Shown here: one piece after another, positions 43,206 through 52,373 of the stretch
How positions within the stretch are numbered: position 1 is the first letter of the stretch
How the letters are laid out: every line of letters begins with the position of its first letter
Assembly (NCBI RefSeq): GCF_004345645.1
Contig: NZ_SLWS01000001.1
Location: forward strand, 770,714-834,713
Reading direction: 5' to 3'
Source of the DNA: Actinocrispum wychmicini
GTDB lineage: Bacteria > Actinomycetota > Actinomycetes > Mycobacteriales > Pseudonocardiaceae
DNA length: 64,000 nucleotides
Program-made: the position numbers and the translations under genes
The notes under the pieces: generated by a model
What the model saw: only the letters and a program-made list of their open reading frames with translations
Database searches by the model: none
What the model was told of the DNA's origin: nothing

Positions 43206-44116
43206 GCGCTCCCGTCTCCGACCTGGAACGGCCGGCCGCGACGCCCGCGTTCCAGCAGATCAGCACCGCTCGCAAAGCCAAGAACAGCATCGCCACGGTG
43301 CTGGTGGTCGGCGCGTTCGTCGTCGCCGTCGCGCCGCTGATCTGGTTGCTGTGGACGGTCATCGAACGCGGCCTGCCGCACGTCCTCAACGCCACCTGGT
43401 GGCAGAAGTCGCTGGGCACCCTCACCGGCAGGCAGTCCGGCGGCGGTGTCTACAACGCCATCTACGGCACCCTGATCCAGTCGCTGATGTGCGCGGTGAT
43501 CGCCGTGCCGGTCGCCATCATGGTCGCCATCTACCTGGTGGAGTACGGCAAGCGGTCCCGGCTGGCCAAGGCGATCACGTTCACCGTGGACATCCTCTCC
43601 GGTGTCCCGTCGATCGTGGCCGCGCTGTTCATCTACGCCCTGTGGGTCACCACGTTCGGCCTGCCGCGCAGCGCGTTCGCCGTGTCGCTCGCCCTGGTGA
43701 TGCTGATGATCCCGGTGGTCGTGCGGACCACCGAGGAGCTGCTCAAGATCGTGCCGGACGAGCTGCGTGAGGCGTCCTACGCGCTGGGCATCCCGAAGTG
43801 GAAGACGATCGTGAAGATCGTGCTGCCGACCGCGCTGTCCGGCATCATCACCGGCATCATGCTGGCCATCGCGCGGGTCATGGGTGAGACCGCGCCGGTG
43901 CTCATCCTGGTGGGCTACACCAGTTTCATCAACTACGACCCGTTCGGCGGGAACATGGCCTCGCTGCCGTTGTTCATGAACGTCCAACGGAACACCATCA
44001 ACGAGATCGGTGACGCCCGGGTGTGGGGTGCCGCGGTCACCCTGATCGTGATCATCACCGTGATCAATCTGTTGGCTTCGTTGATTTCCAAGCTAACCTC
44101 GGTGAAGAGCAAGTGA
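43202..44116 (+). CDS. pstA: Phosphate ABC transporter permease PstA
   Basis: A 304-residue permease with six membrane helices. It has the PstA-type [15 protein letters not shown] segment and the EAA loop [20 protein letters not shown]. It pairs with PstC to form the channel. The GTG start overlaps pstC's stop by 4 nt; pstB follows after 7 bp. Confidence 0.96.
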   Translation: MSAPVSDLERPAATPAFQQISTARKAKNSIATVLVVGAFVVAVAPLIWLLWTVIERGLPHVLNATWWQKSLGTLTGRQSGGGVYNAIYGTLIQSLMCAVIAVPVAIMVAIYLVEYGKRSRLAKAITFTVDILSGVPSIVAALFIYALWVTTFGLPRSAFAVSLALVMLMIPVVVRTTEELLKIVPDELREASYALGIPKWKTIVKIVLPTALSGIITGIMLAIARVMGETAPVLILVGYTSFINYDPFGGNMASLPLFMNVQRNTINEIGDARVWGAAVTLIVIITVINLLASLISKLTSVKSK

Positions 44117-44123
44117 GGCGGCC

Positions 44124-44900
44124 ATGGCCAAGCGCATCGATGTGAAAGACCTGAACCTGTACTACGGCAAGTTCCACGCCGTGGACCGGGTGACCCTGTC
44201 CGTGCCGCCGCGCAACGTGACCGCCTTCATCGGACCGTCCGGCTGCGGCAAGTCGACTGTGCTGCGTTCGCTCAACCGGATGCACGAGGTCATCCCGGGT
44301 GCCCGGGCCGAGGGCAAGGTGCAGCTGGACGGCGAGGACATCTACGCGTCCACCGTGGACCCGGTGTCGGTCCGCCGCACCATCGGCATGGTGTTCCAGC
44401 GGCCCAACCCGTTCCCCACCATGTCCATCCGGGACAACGTGGTGGCCGGCCTGAAGCTGGCCGGGGTGAAGGAGCGCAAGCGGCTGGACGACGTGGCCGA
44501 GCGGGCCCTGCGGGGCGCGAACCTGTGGGCCGAGGTCAAGGACCGGCTGAACAAGCCCGGCGGCGGGTTGTCCGGCGGCCAGCAGCAGCGGTTGTGCATC
44601 GCCCGCGCGATCGCGGTGCAGCCGGACGTGCTGCTGATGGACGAGCCGTGCTCGGCCCTCGACCCGATCTCCACGCTGGCGATCGAGGACCTGATCACGG
44701 AGTTGAAGAAGGACTACACGATCGTGATCGTCACCCACAACATGCAGCAGGCCGCCCGGGTGAGCGACCAGACCGGGTTCTTCAACCTGTCCGGCGTCGG
44801 CCAGCCCGGCCGGCTGATCGAACTGGACGACACCGAGAAGATCTTCTCCAACCCCAGCGAGAAGGCGACTGAGGACTACATCTCCGGCCGCTTCGGCTGA
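44124..44900 (+). CDS. pstB: Phosphate ABC transporter ATPase
   Basis: A 258-residue ATPase. Walker [10 protein letters not shown], signature [14 protein letters not shown], Walker [14 protein letters not shown] (the PstB-specific EPCSALDP) and H-loop [13 protein letters not shown]. It energises PstSCA and with PhoU passes the phosphate signal to the PhoR/PhoP system, which is not in the window. Confidence 0.97.
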   Translation: MAKRIDVKDLNLYYGKFHAVDRVTLSVPPRNVTAFIGPSGCGKSTVLRSLNRMHEVIPGARAEGKVQLDGEDIYASTVDPVSVRRTIGMVFQRPNPFPTMSIRDNVVAGLKLAGVKERKRLDDVAERALRGANLWAEVKDRLNKPGGGLSGGQQQRLCIARAIAVQPDVLLMDEPCSALDPISTLAIEDLITELKKDYTIVIVTHNMQQAARVSDQTGFFNLSGVGQPGRLIELDDTEKIFSNPSEKATEDYISGRFG

Positions 44901-44909
44901 GCGAGTGGG

Positions 44910-44937
44910 GTGTCCGCCGTCTTCGGGCGGCGGACAC
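44910..44937 (+). terminator. Hairpin terminator after pstB with UUCG loop
   Basis: GTGTCCGCCG (44910-44919) pairs with CGGCGGACAC (44928-44937); the interior continues as a T-G and C-G pair closing a UUCG tetraloop. It begins 9 bp after the pstB stop. No U-tract. It separates the pst operon from the ESX-like genes. Confidence 0.8.
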
Positions 44938-45084
44938 GCCGTTGGGCGGGTTTTGGCGGTCTCGTCGGTCACGGACCGCTCTCGGGTAAGGCCCAACTGG
45001 GTGGAACTCCGTGGGCACTAGGGACACGCTCGGTGGCTGGTTGGTACCGTGCGGTCAGATCCGGTGCGAACCCGAGGGGTCTTC

Positions 45085-45495
45085 ATGTATGACGATGTCG
45101 ATTCCGACGTTCCGGCTGCCTGGAACGACCCGGCGCGCAACGCCATGGACCAGATGCTGGAAAACATGAAGAACTTCAAGGAGTCCGCTGCGTCCGGGCA
45201 CTTCGCGGTGAGCGAGTCCGGCGGGTACGGCCTGCTGGCCGCGCTGCGGGCGCTGGCGGACTATGTCGCGGCGGCCGAGGCCAAGCAGCTCGACCAGCAG
45301 CCGATGCTCGGCGGCAGCTACGGCGCGCGGGCGATGGCGCCGTTCGTCCAGGACGTCGCCTGTGACCAGCAGGGATTCCTGACCCAGCTGACCCGGTTGC
45401 GGGACGTCCTGGCCGACGCCGAGTCGGGGGTGCGCCAGGCAATGGCGAACTACCGCCAAAACGAGCACAGCGTCGCGGCCACGTTCCGCGGGTGA
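45085..45495 (+). CDS. PE/EsxB-like type VII secretion substrate (YxxxE motif)
   Basis: A 136-residue all-helical protein with no classical signal peptide. Near its end it carries Y123-R-Q-N-E127, the YxxxD/E secretion signal of type VII substrates. Long helices flank a Gly/Pro break (QPMLGGSYGARAMAPF). The next two genes encode a WxG-bearing partner-like protein and an EspG chaperone, together resembling a PE-PPE-EspG set. The ATG at 45085 follows GAGGGG. The export target and ESX machinery are not in the window. Confidence 0.72.
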   Translation: MYDDVDSDVPAAWNDPARNAMDQMLENMKNFKESAASGHFAVSESGGYGLLAALRALADYVAAAEAKQLDQQPMLGGSYGARAMAPFVQDVACDQQGFLTQLTRLRDVLADAESGVRQAMANYRQNEHSVAATFRG

Positions 45496-45519
45496 CCAGT
45501 GTCCCAAGGAGAGGCGGCC

Positions 45520-46305
45520 ATGCCGAACGAGGCCGACGGCGTCTACCAGCCTGATCATGCCCGGTCCACGCCGACCGTCGGCGAGATGATCGCGACGATC
45601 GCCGCCCACGCGGGCAGCGGCCCGCCCAGCGCGGTGTCCGGGGCGGACCTGCGGGTGGCTCCGGTCCCGGCCGGGGCGCTGTACGAGAACGTCGACCATC
45701 CGACGCTCAAGGCGATGGTCACCGACGGTGTGGACCCCGACCAGGTCGGTGCGCTCGCCGAGGCGTGGCGGACCGCAGGCGCGAAGCTGACCCAGTTCCA
45801 GACCGACGTGGCCGGCGCGGTCGACGCCAGCCGCGGTGAATGGCAGGGCGAAGCCGGCGACCTGGCCAGGCAGTTCATCGCCGGCGTCGGCCGGTGGGTC
45901 GGCGACGCCGGCCGCGGCGCCCAACTCGCCGGCACCCAGGCGGCCAAGCACTCGGAGGCCCTGGCGACGGCCCGCAACGCCATGCCCGAGCCGGTGCCGT
46001 TCGACGTGGACGCGGCCAACGCGGAACTGCGCAGCATCACCGACCCGGTCCTGTGGATCACGCGGTATGCCGAGCACATGAAGGCGTACGCCGAACAGCA
46101 GGCCGCCCAACGCCAAGCGGCCGAGGTGGTCACCAATTACGACACCGCGTTGGCGGACTCGTCGACCATGCCGGCCTTCGCGCCGCCGCCGGCGATGTCC
46201 CACCAGTCCGCGCCCGTGCCGCCGATGCCGCGGGTGTCGCACGAGATCCCGATGGTCCAAGTGTCCACTTCGGACGAACGAGCGGATCCGGGTGTGATCG
46301 GCTGA
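45520..46305 (+). CDS. PPE/WXG-like type VII secretion-associated protein
   Basis: A 261-residue protein. Its central helical hairpin has W108-Q-G110 (the WxG turn) between helices DQVGALAEAWRTAGAKLTQF and LARQFIAGVGRWVGDAG. The tail is Ala/Pro-rich (AFAPPPAMSHQSAPVPPMP). This is the architecture of actinobacterial PPE/EspB-like partners that bind a YxxxE protein. ATG 45520 is preceded by AGGAGAGG. The stop overlaps the espG start as TGATG. Confidence 0.72.
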   Translation: MPNEADGVYQPDHARSTPTVGEMIATIAAHAGSGPPSAVSGADLRVAPVPAGALYENVDHPTLKAMVTDGVDPDQVGALAEAWRTAGAKLTQFQTDVAGAVDASRGEWQGEAGDLARQFIAGVGRWVGDAGRGAQLAGTQAAKHSEALATARNAMPEPVPFDVDAANAELRSITDPVLWITRYAEHMKAYAEQQAAQRQAAEVVTNYDTALADSSTMPAFAPPPAMSHQSAPVPPMPRVSHEIPMVQVSTSDERADPGVIG

Positions 46306-47066
46306 TGCCGGCGTCGTTCACGCTGTCCGCGGCGGCGGTGGACATCGTCGCCGAGGCGCTCGGTGTCGACTGCCGGCGATACCCGTTCCAGGTCTCCGGA
46401 ATCGGCGACTTCGTCGAGGAACGGGTCAGGATCGCGCAGGCGGTGTTCGCCGACCTGGCCCGCCGTGGCCTGGTGCGCGACGAACGCCTCGACCCGGACG
46501 TCGCCGAAGCACTGCGGCTGATGGCCCGCTACCGCGTGGCGATCGCCGTGATGGGCACGTTGGACGACGAAAGTGGGCTCTACGCAAGGGTTTCCGCGGG
46601 AACGGACCGTGGCCTGCTGGTGATCCAGGAAGGCCAGATGTTCCGCTTCGAGTTCATCAGCCCCGAGTCACTGGCGCGCGTCGCGGTGAGCCTGCTGCCG
46701 CGGCTGCGTCCCGGTCACGGCCAGTCCGTCACGATCACCACCGCGGCGCCGAAACCCGTTGCCACGGAAGAACATCGCGGCTTCGCCAAGCCGCTGCGGC
46801 CGGCCAGGACACCGTCGGAGTCCCAACTGGTCGCGGCCCAGGAGATGCTCCGCAAGCCCCGGACGGGCGCGGGCTACTTCGTGGTGTCCGCAATGGACTC
46901 CACCGGCCGGGAGACCCGGGCGCCCGGCCTGAGCTGGCTGGACACCGAAGAAGGCCGTTACATGGCACAGGCGAACCCGGATCAGGACGGCGGAACGTTC
47001 GCCCCCGCCGACACGGTCCGCCTGATCCAACAGCTGGATGACCTGATCGAGTCGGTCACCCAGTAG
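46305..47066 (+). CDS. ESX secretion-associated protein EspG
   Basis: A 253-residue protein recognisable as the EspG family: SFTLSAAAVDIVAEALGVD at the start, a central beta-sheet (LLVIQEGQMFRFEFISPESL) and a C-terminal strand pair ending in a helix (GYFVVSAMDSTGRETRAPGL, DTEEGRYM). EspG proteins are cytosolic chaperones that bind PPE tips before type VII export. It ends 7 bp from the convergent phoU stop. Confidence 0.85.
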   Translation: MPASFTLSAAAVDIVAEALGVDCRRYPFQVSGIGDFVEERVRIAQAVFADLARRGLVRDERLDPDVAEALRLMARYRVAIAVMGTLDDESGLYARVSAGTDRGLLVIQEGQMFRFEFISPESLARVAVSLLPRLRPGHGQSVTITTAAPKPVATEEHRGFAKPLRPARTPSESQLVAAQEMLRKPRTGAGYFVVSAMDSTGRETRAPGLSWLDTEEGRYMAQANPDQDGGTFAPADTVRLIQQLDDLIESVTQ

Positions 47067-47072
47067 GCGCGG

Positions 47073-47735
47073 TCAGAACTCGTCCGTGCTGTAGTTGGGC
47101 ATCTTGCCCGTCACGACGAACACGACGCGGTTGGCCACGGACACCGCGTGGTCGGCGAAACGCTCGTAGAAGCGGCCCAACAAGGTCACGTCGACCGCGG
47201 CCGCGACGCCGTGCGGCCATTCGCGATCCATCAACACTGTGAACAGGTGCTGGTGCAGGTCGTCCATCTCGTCGTCGGCGTCGTCCAGCGCGCGGGCGAG
47301 CGCGACGTCCTGAGTACGGATCACCTGTTCGGCCTCGCCGGCCATCTTGCTGGCGACCCGGCCCATCTCCGAGAAGTACGGGCGCACCGCCTCCGGGAGC
47401 ACCGGCTTGGGGTGGCGGCGGCGCGCGGCCTTGGCCACGTGCAGCGCCAGGTCTCCCATCCGCTCCAGGCTTTCCGCCGCGTGGATCACCGCGAGCACGG
47501 TCCGCAGGTCGGTCGCCACCGGCGCCTGCAGCGCCAGCAGGGCGTACGCCGCCTCTTCGGTCTGGGCCCGCGCGTCGTCCACTTTGGCGTCGTCGCCGAT
47601 CACCTGTTCGGCCAACGCCAGATCGGCTTCCAACAGCGCCCGGGTGGCGAGCTCCATCGCCTCGCCGACCATGGAACACATGTCCGCCAGTTGGTCCGCC
47701 AGCTGACCGAGCTGGTCGCGATAAGCCTCACGCAT
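47073..47735 (-). CDS. phoU: Phosphate signalling protein PhoU
   Basis: A 220-residue protein with two three-helix PhoU domains. Family metal-cluster sequences are seen in [19 protein letters not shown] and [20 protein letters not shown]. It links PstB activity to PhoR inhibition when phosphate is abundant. It is not in the pst operon but convergent to it, beyond the ESX-like genes, and has its own PHO box upstream. Confidence 0.95.
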   Translation of the reverse strand: MREAYRDQLGQLADQLADMCSMVGEAMELATRALLEADLALAEQVIGDDAKVDDARAQTEEAAYALLALQAPVATDLRTVLAVIHAAESLERMGDLALHVAKAARRRHPKPVLPEAVRPYFSEMGRVASKMAGEAEQVIRTQDVALARALDDADDEMDDLHQHLFTVLMDREWPHGVAAAVDVTLLGRFYERFADHAVSVANRVVFVVTGKMPNYSTDEF

Positions 47736-47774
47736 GGCGCCAGCCTAAGGCCAGGTGTCGCTTCTTACCGAATC

Positions 47775-47796
47775 GTGAAGTGAACCGTTAGTGAAC
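47775..47796 (-). promoter_or_regulatory. PHO box upstream of phoU
   Basis: On the minus strand GTTCACTAACG (47796-47786) and GTTCACTTCAC (47785-47775) are two 11-bp direct repeats of the PhoP box, 40 bp before the phoU start. They match the repeat units before pstS. Confidence 0.8.
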
Positions 47797-47808
47797 CGCC
47801 GTCAACAA

Positions 47809-50691
47809 CTAGGCGCACGTGGTGTCGCCGGCGTTGACCGTGGAGAGGCCGCCGGGCAGCGGAGCGGGCTGGCTCTGGCTCGGCGCGCCACCGTTGTTGG
47901 GCGGCGGGGCGGCGCCGTTGGCCTTCACGATGCTGCCCTTGAAGTCCGGGCCGAGGATCAGGATCACGGCGTTTCCGGCGGACGCCGTCTTCTCCAGCTG
48001 CGCGCCGGGAACCGCGGACGCCAAAGTGCGCGCGCCCGCCTCGTTGTCGCTGTACCGGACGACCGTGTTCGGCACCCGGTCCGGGCTGTTGTCCGTCCAC
48101 ACGACCTGGAAACCCTGGTTACGCAGGGCGGTCGCGGCGGGGCCGGCCTTGCCGTCGGCGGCACCGCCGTTGAGCACCTGCACCTTGACGGTCTTCGGGT
48201 CGACCGGGCCGGCCGGCGGGGCCGCCTGCTCCGGCGGCTTGTTCTGCGCCTGGCCCTGCGGGGCGCCCGCGTCGGTCTCGCCAGGCAGCGCCTGCCCGTT
48301 GATGATCGCGGTGAACAGGTTCTTGTTGTCCTTGTCGCGCAACACCTCGTTGCCGCGTTCGTTCGCACCCGTGAGAACGGTGGGCACCGTGATGAAGGTG
48401 ACTTTGCCGGCACCGACGCTCTGCAGCGACCGGCCGAGTGTGATCAGGTCCTGGGAGGCGATGCCCTCGCCGAACGTCGCCTTGGTGAAGGCGTTGATGA
48501 AGCTCGTCAGCTTGCCGGGGTCGAGCAGCACCTGGTTGGACATCGCCTTGCGCAGCAACGACGACAGGAACCGCTGCTGGCGCTTCATCCGGCCGTAGTC
48601 GGACGTGGGGTCGCCGTTCTTGGACGTGGGGCTGTCGTGCACGTGCCGGGCGCGCACGAAGTTCAGTGCCGCGTCGCCCTCCAGTTTCACGTTCTGGCCG
48701 GGCGTCTGCACGATCCAGGTCTTCAGCTCGGTGTCATACATCGGACGTTCGACGCACACCTCGACGCCTTGTACGGCGTCGACCATTTCCTTGAAGCCGT
48801 TGAAGTCGATGCCGACGAAGTGGTTGATCTTCAGGCCGGTCAGGCTCTGGATGACCTTGGTCACACACAGCGGGCCGCCGACCTGGAACGCCGTGTTGAG
48901 CTTCTGGTTCTTGGCGGGCTTGACCTGTTCGTTGCTGTACGTGCTCTTCTGGGAGTCGTAGCGCTGGCACTGCGGCCGCTGGATCTCCAGATCGCGCGGG
49001 AACGACACCATGACGACGCGTTTCCGGTCCTTCGGGATGTGCGCGACGATCACCGTGTCCGAACGGGCACCGGGGACCTGGTCAGCGGTGCCGACACCTT
49101 CCTCGGCGTCCGCACCGGCCCGCGTGTCCGAGCCGACCATCAGGAAGTTCTCGTCGCCCAGCTGGGCGGGCGCGTTCTGGATGTCCGTGGAGTTCTCGTC
49201 GAGCGCCTGAACCTTGTGGACCTGATCGTCCACGTACTTCTGGCCGCCCCACACCACACCAGCGGCCACCAACAGGATCGCCGCCACCGTGATCGCGGAG
49301 ATCCTGCCGGCTAAGACCAGCGGACGGTGCTTGCGCTTGGTGAGCTTGGGCTGCGACGGCGGTCGCACCAGTTCAGTGGGGAGCTCGGCCAATTCGAGCT
49401 CGTCCTGACTGAGGATGCCTGGCAGGTCTTCGGCGAGGGCGTCAGGCTCTTCTACGCCCCCGCTTTCGGCTTTTAGCCACGGCATCATGCGCTCGCGCTT
49501 CTCCTTTTTCAGACGTTCCTCTTCGGCGAGCTCGTCATGGACCGCGGAGAAGCGGGCGAGAGTGGCGTCGACCCGGCGGATCTCCTGCACGCTCTCCGAG
49601 ATGGCCTCCATCTCGGTGGTCATGCTGATCGGGTCGAGCTCACGGACCGGCGGCGTTGGCCGGTCAGGTTTCGGGCGCTGCAACGCCGGCGGCACGGCCG
49701 GGTTGGCCCCGGTCTGCTGGTTCGGCGGCAGCTGCGGGATCGGCAGCTGAACCGACGCCTGGCCCGGCGACTGCTGGACGGGCAACGGTCCGGACGACTG
49801 TCCCGGCGGAATCGGGAGCTGCACGGACGCCTGTCCCGGACCGGGGGGGATCGGCAGCTGGGCGGACGGCTGGGGCGCCGGCCGTCCGTTGGCCGGCGGC
49901 CGCTGCTGCGGACGGGGCAGTGTTCCGGTTCCCTGCGGCATGGGCCGTGGCCCGGACGAATGACCGCGCGGCGGCGGCGGAACCTGATATGTACCGGATG
50001 CTTGCGGGTTCAGTCGCGGGCCCGTCGTGGCGGGTGTCCCGTTGGTGGTGCCGGGCGCCGGGCGCGGTGGCTGGGGCCTGCGCGGCTCGGGCCGGGGCAG
50101 CTGGACCGAGTCCTGCCGGTCCAGTCGCTGCACCTGTGCTGAGTCGTGGCGGTCCAGCTGCGGAAGCTGGGCCGAGTCATGCCCGTTCGGACGGGGCAAC
50201 AGCGCCGAGTCCTGGCGGGGCGACCCGGCTGGTTCGTGGCGGTCGCCGCGCGGCATCTGGGCCGAGTCGTGGCGGTCCGGCCTGGGAAGGACGGCCGATT
50301 CCTGGCGGTCCGGTCTGGGCAGCGGCTGTGCGCGCTGCGGTGGCTCGACCCGTGGCGGTTCCATCCGCTGGCGCGGCTCGACCCGGGGGGGCTGGGCCTG
50401 CCTGCGAGGCTGTGCGGCCCGTCTCGGCGGTGCGGCCGGCATGACCGGCTCCGCCGAGCGCGCGGCCCGTTGCGGGCCTCGCGGGGGCTGCGGCGCCGGA
50501 GCTACCGCTGTCGTCTGAGGAATCGGCAGGTCAGTGCGGGTGTGCCGCTTGACCAGATCCGAGACGCTGACCCCGCCCGAGTCCTCCATTGACCGTCTGC
50601 GACGGCGCGGCTGCTGTTCGGGTGACGCTTCCTCGGTCGAGTGACGACTGCGGCGGGAACCAGTGCCGTACGGGTGATCTTCCTCTGGCAC
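47809..50691 (-). CDS. LytR-CpsA-Psr family wall-polymer ligase with long Pro-rich cytoplasmic region
   Basis: A 960-residue membrane protein. Residues 1 to about 455 are cytoplasmic, Pro/Gln/Arg-rich and low complexity, with a tandem repeat of xLPRPDRHDSAQ type at about 121-201. One membrane helix (ISAITVAAILLVAAGVVWGG, about 457-480) is followed by the LCP catalytic domain (about 510-720: NFLMVGSDTRAG, VSFPRDLEIQRPQCQRY, FVRARHVHD, DYGRMKRQQRFLSSLLRK) and a LytR_C domain (about 835-920). LCP enzymes attach polymers such as arabinogalactan or teichoic acids to peptidoglycan. The GTG at 50691 has GGAGG upstream. It matches Rv0822c in position. Confidence 0.92.
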   Translation of the reverse strand: MPEEDHPYGTGSRRSRHSTEEASPEQQPRRRRRSMEDSGGVSVSDLVKRHTRTDLPIPQTTAVAPAPQPPRGPQRAARSAEPVMPAAPPRRAAQPRRQAQPPRVEPRQRMEPPRVEPPQRAQPLPRPDRQESAVLPRPDRHDSAQMPRGDRHEPAGSPRQDSALLPRPNGHDSAQLPQLDRHDSAQVQRLDRQDSVQLPRPEPRRPQPPRPAPGTTNGTPATTGPRLNPQASGTYQVPPPPRGHSSGPRPMPQGTGTLPRPQQRPPANGRPAPQPSAQLPIPPGPGQASVQLPIPPGQSSGPLPVQQSPGQASVQLPIPQLPPNQQTGANPAVPPALQRPKPDRPTPPVRELDPISMTTEMEAISESVQEIRRVDATLARFSAVHDELAEEERLKKEKRERMMPWLKAESGGVEEPDALAEDLPGILSQDELELAELPTELVRPPSQPKLTKRKHRPLVLAGRISAITVAAILLVAAGVVWGGQKYVDDQVHKVQALDENSTDIQNAPAQLGDENFLMVGSDTRAGADAEEGVGTADQVPGARSDTVIVAHIPKDRKRVVMVSFPRDLEIQRPQCQRYDSQKSTYSNEQVKPAKNQKLNTAFQVGGPLCVTKVIQSLTGLKINHFVGIDFNGFKEMVDAVQGVEVCVERPMYDTELKTWIVQTPGQNVKLEGDAALNFVRARHVHDSPTSKNGDPTSDYGRMKRQQRFLSSLLRKAMSNQVLLDPGKLTSFINAFTKATFGEGIASQDLITLGRSLQSVGAGKVTFITVPTVLTGANERGNEVLRDKDNKNLFTAIINGQALPGETDAGAPQGQAQNKPPEQAAPPAGPVDPKTVKVQVLNGGAADGKAGPAATALRNQGFQVVWTDNSPDRVPNTVVRYSDNEAGARTLASAVPGAQLEKTASAGNAVILILGPDFKGSIVKANGAAPPPNNGGAPSQSQPAPLPGGLSTVNAGDTTCA
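50088..50328. repeat. Tandem coding repeat in the LCP protein N-terminus
   Basis: About seven degenerate copies of a 10-12-codon unit (RPDRHDSAQ, RLDRQDSVQ, RPNGHDSAQ and similar). They are rich in Pro, Arg, Asp and Ser and could be phosphorylation or scaffold sites. Confidence 0.7.
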
Positions 50692-50920
50692 CAGGTCTCC
50701 CTCCAATCTCAGTCACGTCACGATATCAACACGGTCCCGCTTGTCTAGACGCGCGGGGGAACAAACAGTGTCGCAGACCCTCTGTGGTCGCTGCCCAGGG
50801 ATAGTACGGGCGGTGTCCACCGATGACGACAGTCCGAGGGTTTTTGCTCACTTTCAGTACGCAGAACCGCCCATGCCAGTAGGCCGAACGGGGGATGGTG
50901 TCGCTCTGTGAAACAACGGC

Positions 50921-51814
50921 TCAGAACGCCAGCGCCCGCGGCTCCGTCACAGCTCTGCGGCCTGCGGCGGGCCCGGCGAGGAACGTCCGGCCACCCACTT
51001 GGTACGCCACAGCGTTCCGTCCGGACTGCTTGGCGGTGTACAGCAGACCATCCGCTTGGCGCAGTTGCCGCTCCGGTCCGACCCCGATGCCCGGCATGGG
51101 CTCGTAGGCGATGCCGATACTCACAGTCACCCGCAGGCCCAGCACGATCTTGGTCCACGGGTGGTTCTCCACCCTGATCCGCGCGGCCTCGGCCATCGCG
51201 ACCGCGGCCGGACCGTCCACACCGGGCAGAACCAGTGCGAACTCCTCGCCGCCGTACCGCGCGCAGAACGCGTCCTCCGGCAGGCCCTCCTGCAGCAGTT
51301 CGACCACGTGCTGCAGCACCCGGTCGCCGATCAGGTGGCCGAACGTGTCGTTCACCTGCTTGAACCAGTCCAGGTCGACGAGCGAGACCGCGAGGCCGCC
51401 GGACCGGCCGTGCCACTCGGACAGCAACGTCACCAGGCGCTGGTCGAGATAGCGGCGGTTGTAACTGGCCGTGAGGCTGTCCCGGATGCTCTGTTCCCGC
51501 GCCTCGGCGTGCTCCCGGCGCAACCTGTCGACCTCGCGGCGAAGCTGTTCGGGAATGTGCGGCGGTTCGGTCCGGTCCGCGTGCACGAGTTCAAGGGCGG
51601 ACCGCAGATGCTGGTACGCCTGCCGCCACTGGCCACGGGACGCCAGCAGCGTGGCGATCGACTCGTGCAGCTGCACCAGGCTCGCGCCGTCGGCCGTGCT
51701 CGCGCCGCCCGGGCCCTGGTCCGGCCATTCCGCCGCGTCCGATACAGGGTCCGATACGGGCTCAGGCTCGGCGACCCCGCGTCCGAGTCCGGTCACCGCC
51801 TTCACCTCCCTCAT
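50921..51814 (-). CDS. GGDEF-domain diguanylate cyclase
   Basis: A 297-residue soluble protein. After a variable N-terminus comes a short helical/coiled-coil sensor-like region (LVQLHESIATLLASRGQWRQ, REVDRLRREHAEAREQ), then a complete GGDEF domain with DSLTASYNRRYLDQRL, DLDWFKQVNDTFGH and the active loop ARYGGEEFALVLPG (GGEEF, active form). The inhibitory RxxD site is absent (LPED instead). It would make c-di-GMP from GTP. Start ATG 51814; nearby GTGs are possible. The 50692-50920 region upstream of the LCP gene shows no gene. Confidence 0.9.
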   Translation of the reverse strand: MREVKAVTGLGRGVAEPEPVSDPVSDAAEWPDQGPGGASTADGASLVQLHESIATLLASRGQWRQAYQHLRSALELVHADRTEPPHIPEQLRREVDRLRREHAEAREQSIRDSLTASYNRRYLDQRLVTLLSEWHGRSGGLAVSLVDLDWFKQVNDTFGHLIGDRVLQHVVELLQEGLPEDAFCARYGGEEFALVLPGVDGPAAVAMAEAARIRVENHPWTKIVLGLRVTVSIGIAYEPMPGIGVGPERQLRQADGLLYTAKQSGRNAVAYQVGGRTFLAGPAAGRRAVTEPRALAF

Positions 51815-51937
51815 CTACCTCTGTCGACCGGATGGCGGCCAGGCTTGAGACGCAGAGGCGAGGACAGCGTGGATTTCCCTCTACCGGTGGATGAGTGGTT
51901 GCTCCAACCAAGTGATGTTGTGTGACACGCCTCGCAG

Positions 51938-52369
51938 TCACCGCGGGCACGGCATGAAGCCGTACACCGACCCGTCGAGGACGACCACCCGCTCGGACCC
52001 GATCTGCTGGCCGAGGGTCTGTCCGTTCTTCAGGACCGTCAGCGAGACGGCCACGACATAGACGTTTCCGCGCGGATGCGTTCCGGACTGCGGTGCCCAC
52101 GCCTGGTCCGGCCGCAGGGTGCGCAGCGCGGGGTCGGCGTCGATGGTGAGGCCGCCGAGGTCGCACAGCAGGTTCTTGAAGTCCGGATGCTGTGTTCTCC
52201 GCAGGAACTCCACCTGCGCGTCGGGTCCGGTGGCGCCCGCCTCGTCGAGTGCCTTGAAGTAGCCGGCCACAAGATCCGGGTCCGACGGCTGGACGGGCGT
52301 GCCGCGAACAGCGATCGAACACCCCACGAGCAGTAACGCCAGCGGTAACGCCCCCACCAGGCCGCGCAT
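51938..52369 (-). CDS. Small lipoprotein of unknown function
   Basis: A 143-residue exported lipoprotein. The signal peptide with lipobox LLLVGCSIAV is followed by a Thr/Pro/Asp linker and a compact domain (AGYFKALDEAGATGPDAQVE, VYVVAVSLTVLKNGQTLGQQ, VVLDGSVYGFMPCPR). Two further cysteines (LLCDL and the C-terminal PCPR) could form a disulfide. It starts 4 bp after the dus gene stop, so it is probably in that operon. Family not recognised. Confidence 0.8.
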   Translation of the reverse strand: MRGLVGALPLALLLVGCSIAVRGTPVQPSDPDLVAGYFKALDEAGATGPDAQVEFLRRTQHPDFKNLLCDLGGLTIDADPALRTLRPDQAWAPQSGTHPRGNVYVVAVSLTVLKNGQTLGQQIGSERVVVLDGSVYGFMPCPR

Positions 52370-52373
52370 GCGA

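Noticed and set aside
44901..45084. Possible small gene between pstB and the YxxxE protein
   Set aside because: Frames here are short, lack ribosome sites, and the first part is a hairpin terminator.
51893..51910. Short inverted repeat near TGGTTGCTCCAACCA
   Set aside because: The loop would be 2 nt, too small to form, and the position fits no gene end or promoter.
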